DNA from: a virus
IMG/VR virus record: IMGVR_UViG_3300025087_000038
Span: 1 to 64,000 of that record
Reading direction: 5' to 3' (one strand)
DNA length: 64,000 bases
The notes under the pieces: model-generated
Databases searched by the model: none
What the model saw: the letters and a program-made list of their open reading frames with translations, nothing else
Told to the model about the DNA's origin: nothing
In this document: piece after piece, positions 60,833-64,000 of the stretch
Position numbering within the stretch: the stretch's first letter is position 1
Layout of the letters: each line of letters starts with the position of its first letter
Program-made: the position numbers and the translations under genes

Positions 60833-61007
60833 GATGCCGACACTTTCAAAAGCATTAAAAGACAGTAATGCCTATCTTGATGGTTATATCCATGCCATAA
60901 AATTATTGCAGCGAATTAAGGGCCAATATCCATCTATTTTTAATGAAGTAATAACAGAAGAAGATTTATCAAAACTAAATGTTGGAGAACTACAAAGGAA
61001 AAAATAA
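60819..61007 (+). CDS. Hypothetical protein, 62 aa
   Basis: Overlaps the nucleotidyltransferase gene. Helical, no motif recognised. The stop overlaps the ATG of the 25-codon ORF at 61007. Confidence 0.45.
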   Translation: MKTLKMPTLSKALKDSNAYLDGYIHAIKLLQRIKGQYPSIFNEVITEEDLSKLNVGELQRKK

Positions 61008-61113
61008 TGCTGGCCAGTAGGTGGAAAATCCATAGGAAGATTATAGCAAGTCAGAAAGGCCCTCCTTCCCATGAGCAGCTATAGGCAGAATTGGGTCTAC
61101 TGGTCAGTTTTTT
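61007..61113 (+). terminator. Structured terminator with embedded 25-aa ORF
   Basis: CTGGCCAGTAG (61010-61020) pairs with CTACTGGTCAG (61097-61107), including one G-U pair, followed by TTTTTT. Between the arms is a 25-codon ORF starting in the stop of the previous gene (TAATG) and ending at 61084. Either a long hairpin terminator or a small RNA. Confidence 0.6.
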
Positions 61114-61130
61114 CAAGCAATTTTTAACTT

Positions 61131-61142
61131 TTGTAGTATAAT
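61131..61142 (+). promoter_or_regulatory. Promoter element copy h (TTGTAGTATAAT)
   Basis: TATAAT at 61137-61142, directly after the terminator. It drives the gene at 61165 and downstream genes. Confidence 0.7.
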
Positions 61143-61164
61143 CAAAGTAGAAAGGAATATAGAT

Positions 61165-61356
61165 ATGTCAATAAGGGGTTTGTGGATTTTGTTAATAGGG
61201 TATCCAAATAAAACACTTTATCAGAAGTTAAGAATCCTTTTGAAAGGCAACAAACTATATTTTGCGAGGAAAGGGAAAACCGTAAGATGTGTTTTAGCAT
61301 TGTCTAAAGAACATGCTCAATCCAAACGTTTAACATGGAATATACAGGAAGTCTAA
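61165..61356 (+). CDS. Hypothetical basic protein, 63 aa
   Basis: Basic and helical, with no motif recognised. It is the first gene after promoter copy h. AAAGGAATAT site. Confidence 0.45.
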   Translation: MSIRGLWILLIGYPNKTLYQKLRILLKGNKLYFARKGKTVRCVLALSKEHAQSKRLTWNIQEV

Positions 61357-61357
61357 T

Positions 61358-62884
61358 ATGGAACTAACATTAGAGATATGTAAAGAGATAGATAGGGCCG
61401 GTGGTAAGCCTTACTTTATCGGCGGCTGGGTAAGGGATAAAGTAATGGGAATAGAAAGTAAAGACATAGATATAGAGGTCTATGGATTAGACCAGGATAA
61501 ACTGGAAGAAGTGTTAGTGAGGTTTGGCGACGTAAGCCTTGTGGGGAAACAATTTGGGGTGTACAAATTGTCAATATTTAGGTTAGAGAAAATAGATATA
61601 AGTTTACCAAGAACAGAAAGCAAAACTGGGGTAGGTCATACCGAGTTTACTGTTACGGTAGATCCTTACATAACAATGGGGCAAGCAATACTGAGACGGG
61701 ATTTGACAATAAATAGTTTGTTTTATAACCCGCTTACTGGTGTGATAATAGATCTATGCCACGGTAGGGAGGATATAAAAAACAAAACATTAAGAACCAT
61801 AACCGCAGATAAATTTAGAGAAGACCCACTAAGAGTTTACAGGGTAATGCAGTTTATGGGTAGATTAGAATTTACACCAACCGAAGGGTTAACAGAACTC
61901 TGCACAGAAATAGTGAAATCTGGGGAACTGGATGAACTGTCTAAAGAACGGGTATATGAAGAATTTGAAAAACTGTTGTTGAAATCCAAGAGACCATCTT
62001 TAGGTTTAAGATGGGCATTAAGTATTGGATTACTTGAGAAATACTTTCCAGAACTGTCAATGTTGGTTAAAGTGGAACAAGACCCGCAATGGCACAAAGA
62101 GGGAGACGTGTTTAATCATACTATGATGGCTCTTGACGCAGGCGCTAAGTTGCGCGATACAATAACGGGAGAAGACGAAGAAGAGTTACGGAAACGCAAA
62201 GCAATATTTATGTTTGGAGTGTTATGCCATGATTTAGGAAAAGGAGTAGCCGGAATAACAGAAATAGATGGGGATGGCACTGTCCATTCCAGACGGCATG
62301 AGTCTGCCGGAGAGGAACCGACATTATCATTTTTAGATAGGATAACAAACGATATAGAACTAAGAAAGAAAGTAGTGTTTTTGGTTACTAATCACATGAC
62401 ACCGTTGAACCTTTACAATTCTTATTTGTTAGGCAATAATCCAAGGGATTCAGCATTTAGAAGATTAGGAATAAAAGCTTTAGATGCTATGGTAGCATTA
62501 GACGATTTGCTTTTATTAACACAAGCCGATAATAATGGTAGAATTTCAACTGTGGGTTCTTTGAACGATGGAATAGTGCCATGGTTTAACAAGAGAATAG
62601 AAGACATGATTTTTAAAGGTCCAGTAGTGCCAAAACCGTTAATAACAGGCGATGATTTAATACACGATTTTAGTATGAAACAAGGTATAGAATTAGGAAA
62701 ACTTCGTAAGGAAGCATATGATTATCAAATAGAAAATGATATACAAGATAAAGAGGTAATGGTAGAATACGTTAAGGGGTTGTTAAAAGAAAAGGGGGAT
62801 GCTTATGTTATGGTTAATAATACCAATAGTTTTGTTTGTTGTTTTTGTGAATTATTTGGGTTGGAAAAAATCACCCTATTGTAA
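61358..62884 (+). CDS. cca: CCA-adding tRNA nucleotidyltransferase with HD domain
   Basis: 508 aa. The N-terminal class II nucleotidyltransferase core has GGWVRDKVMG and KDIDIEV (the DxD catalytic pair), then RRDLTINSL and the DPLRVYRVMQF motif. A C-terminal HD phosphohydrolase domain has HKEGDVFNHT and CHDLGK. The enzyme would repair or add the 3' CCA of tRNA. The phage tRNA-Gln lacks an encoded CCA. A phage-encoded copy suggests tRNA maintenance during infection. Confidence 0.8.
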   Translation: MELTLEICKEIDRAGGKPYFIGGWVRDKVMGIESKDIDIEVYGLDQDKLEEVLVRFGDVSLVGKQFGVYKLSIFRLEKIDISLPRTESKTGVGHTEFTVTVDPYITMGQAILRRDLTINSLFYNPLTGVIIDLCHGREDIKNKTLRTITADKFREDPLRVYRVMQFMGRLEFTPTEGLTELCTEIVKSGELDELSKERVYEEFEKLLLKSKRPSLGLRWALSIGLLEKYFPELSMLVKVEQDPQWHKEGDVFNHTMMALDAGAKLRDTITGEDEEELRKRKAIFMFGVLCHDLGKGVAGITEIDGDGTVHSRRHESAGEEPTLSFLDRITNDIELRKKVVFLVTNHMTPLNLYNSYLLGNNPRDSAFRRLGIKALDAMVALDDLLLLTQADNNGRISTVGSLNDGIVPWFNKRIEDMIFKGPVVPKPLITGDDLIHDFSMKQGIELGKLRKEAYDYQIENDIQDKEVMVEYVKGLLKEKGDAYVMVNNTNSFVCCFCELFGLEKITLL

Positions 62885-62993
62885 ATGGTGCAAAGGCAGA
62901 CATTATGGGAGATGTATTTTTAATCCTCGTTCTGGGAAAATTTTTGCTAATACTAATGATGGATATTTTGACTATACCCACCCAAATAAATAA
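62799..62993 (+). CDS. Small membrane protein with CxxC, 64 aa
   Basis: Overlaps the 3' end of the CCA-enzyme gene by 86 bases in another frame. One hydrophobic N-terminal span (LIIPIVLFVVFVNYL), then CKWC and a second Cys. The start is preceded by AAAAGGGGG, but the long overlap makes it uncertain. Confidence 0.45.
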   Translation: MLMLWLIIPIVLFVVFVNYLGWKKSPYCKWCKGRHYGRCIFNPRSGKIFANTNDGYFDYTHPNK

Positions 62994-63011
62994 TGAAGAA
63001 GGGAGCCGAAA

Positions 63012-63986
63012 ATGCCAACTAATTTAAAAGTAGAAGTAGTAGAAATAGGAGAATTAGAAAAACATCCCAATGCCGATACACTATCAATAGTAAAAGTAAA
63101 AGGATGGCAATGTATAGTAAAAACAGACGAGTTTAAAGATGTAAAACTGGCGGCGTATATTCCTATTGATTCCTTGATACCGGAAAGTCTTCAGACCGTT
63201 ATACCAGTAAAACGAATAAAAACTATAAGACTGAGAGGAATAATCTCGCAAGGAGTTTTGTTACCAGTAAGAGAGAATTGGAAAGCGGGGGATGATGTAA
63301 GCGAAGAATTGAGGATAACTAAATATGAACCGCCAGAGCCAACAATACTGGGTGGCGAAGATACCTATACCCCTGAAGGGTTTATAAAATATACCGACAT
63401 AGAAAGAATTCAAAACTACCCAAACATAATTACTCCTGATATGGAAGTAGTAATAAGTGAAAAGTTGCACGGAACCAACTTTAGGGTTGCTATGCTGGAT
63501 GGGAAGTTTTACGTGGGTAGCCATAGAAATACAAAGAAAAGGGCAGAAGGAGATAAAAAAGAAACCGTTTATTGGCAAATGGCGTTACAAGAGGATATAG
63601 AGAATAAACTAAGACGTCAGGGGTATAACAACTTAGTTTTGTTTGGGGAGATATTCGGGTCAGGAATACAGAAATTGCATTACGACTGTGTCCAGAATGA
63701 AAGGAAGGTTGCATTCTACGATATTTGGCAAAATGGCGGATACTTAGATTTTAATAAGTCTTGGAATTGTATATTAAAATTAGAACTACCCTGCGCACCA
63801 ATTTTTTACCAAGGCAAATTTGATATACCGTTAAGTTTGTATGACGAAAGAAAAACATATTATGGCGGGGCGCACAATATAGAAGGAGTAGTAATAAAAC
63901 CAGTAAAAGAAATGTTTAATGAAGAAATTGGAAGGGTGGTATTGAAATACATTTCGCCAGTGTATTTGTTGAGAGGGGGTGAATAG
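63012..63986 (+). CDS. RNA ligase of the Rnl5/DraRnl type
   Basis: 324 aa. The N-terminal 110-120 residues look like an OB-fold domain (VEVVEIGELEKHPNADTL, as in DraRnl-type ligases). Motif I is EKLHGTNF with Lys151. Motif IV is IEGVVIKP, near residue 294. Motif V is RVVLKYIS. This family seals nicks in RNA with a 3'-OH/5'-phosphate. It is distinct from the Rnl1-like ligase at 54572, so the phage encodes two different RNA ligases. Confidence 0.8.
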   Translation: MPTNLKVEVVEIGELEKHPNADTLSIVKVKGWQCIVKTDEFKDVKLAAYIPIDSLIPESLQTVIPVKRIKTIRLRGIISQGVLLPVRENWKAGDDVSEELRITKYEPPEPTILGGEDTYTPEGFIKYTDIERIQNYPNIITPDMEVVISEKLHGTNFRVAMLDGKFYVGSHRNTKKRAEGDKKETVYWQMALQEDIENKLRRQGYNNLVLFGEIFGSGIQKLHYDCVQNERKVAFYDIWQNGGYLDFNKSWNCILKLELPCAPIFYQGKFDIPLSLYDERKTYYGGAHNIEGVVIKPVKEMFNEEIGRVVLKYISPVYLLRGGE

Positions 63987-63987
63987 A

Positions 63988-64000
63988 ATGGGTAAAAATA
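63988..64000 (+). CDS. Start of a gene cut off by the window edge
   Basis: ATG 63988 after GAGGGGGTGAATAG, encoding MGKN before the end. Only the first codons are visible. Confidence 0.5.

Overview
The window is a contiguous piece of an AT-rich tailed bacteriophage genome (Caudoviricetes). Every convincing gene is on the + strand, genes are tightly packed with ATGA or TAATG overlaps, and ribosome-binding sites are strong (AGGAGG type). ATA and AGA codons are heavily used. TGA acts as a normal stop. The tail genes (tube, two assembly-chaperone-like proteins, tape measure, hub, fibre) with no recognisable sheath suggest a long non-contractile tail. The host cannot be named. A lipobox protein that also has a membrane segment hints at an outer-membrane-bearing host, but weakly.

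Layout. 0-6.4 kb: a truncated gene at the left edge, small membrane proteins (holin-like, and a lipoprotein that could be a one-protein spanin), a small methyltransferase, and a large repeat-containing protein. 6.4-20 kb, head module: portal (intein), zinc-ribbon proteins, prohead protease fused to a scaffold-like helical region (intein), a secreted protein, a decoration-like protein, and the major capsid gene. 20-24.9 kb: small proteins sharing an N-terminal LFWKKEAQ-like tag, connector proteins and a free-standing homing endonuclease. 25-46 kb, tail module: paralogous virion proteins, tail tube, assembly chaperone with a probable -1 frameshift, tape measure, beta-propeller-like proteins, hub and a long fibre. 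46-64 kb, early/replication/RNA module: metallophosphoesterase, sigma-like protein, SNF2 helicase (intein), radical SAM protein, tRNA-Gln, two different RNA ligases, primase-helicase, QueD, phosphoribosyltransferase, nucleotidyltransferase and CCA-adding enzyme.

The standout is the major capsid gene at 15177-19890. It reads as seven exons split by six group I introns. The exons sum to 861 nt (286 codons plus stop) in one frame. Four introns carry ORFs, one of them broken by a nonsense codon, and one exon is only 14 nt. Most 5' splice sites lie in a P1 helix with a U-G pair (short in I4 and I5), and all six 3' ends share the pattern AGTAACAnAAnTG. Together with three inteins in other essential genes, this window carries a very heavy load of self-splicing elements.

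Other leads: a family of small proteins with a common N-terminal tag and a recurring (K/R)x(A/G)Q motif that may be a capsid-targeting and prohead-protease processing signal; a repeated promoter element (TTGTAGTATAAT, mostly in gaps between genes) beside a gene for a sigma-like protein; a class 3 intein with the WCT triad inside a Walker A motif; and a tRNA/RNA repair gene set.
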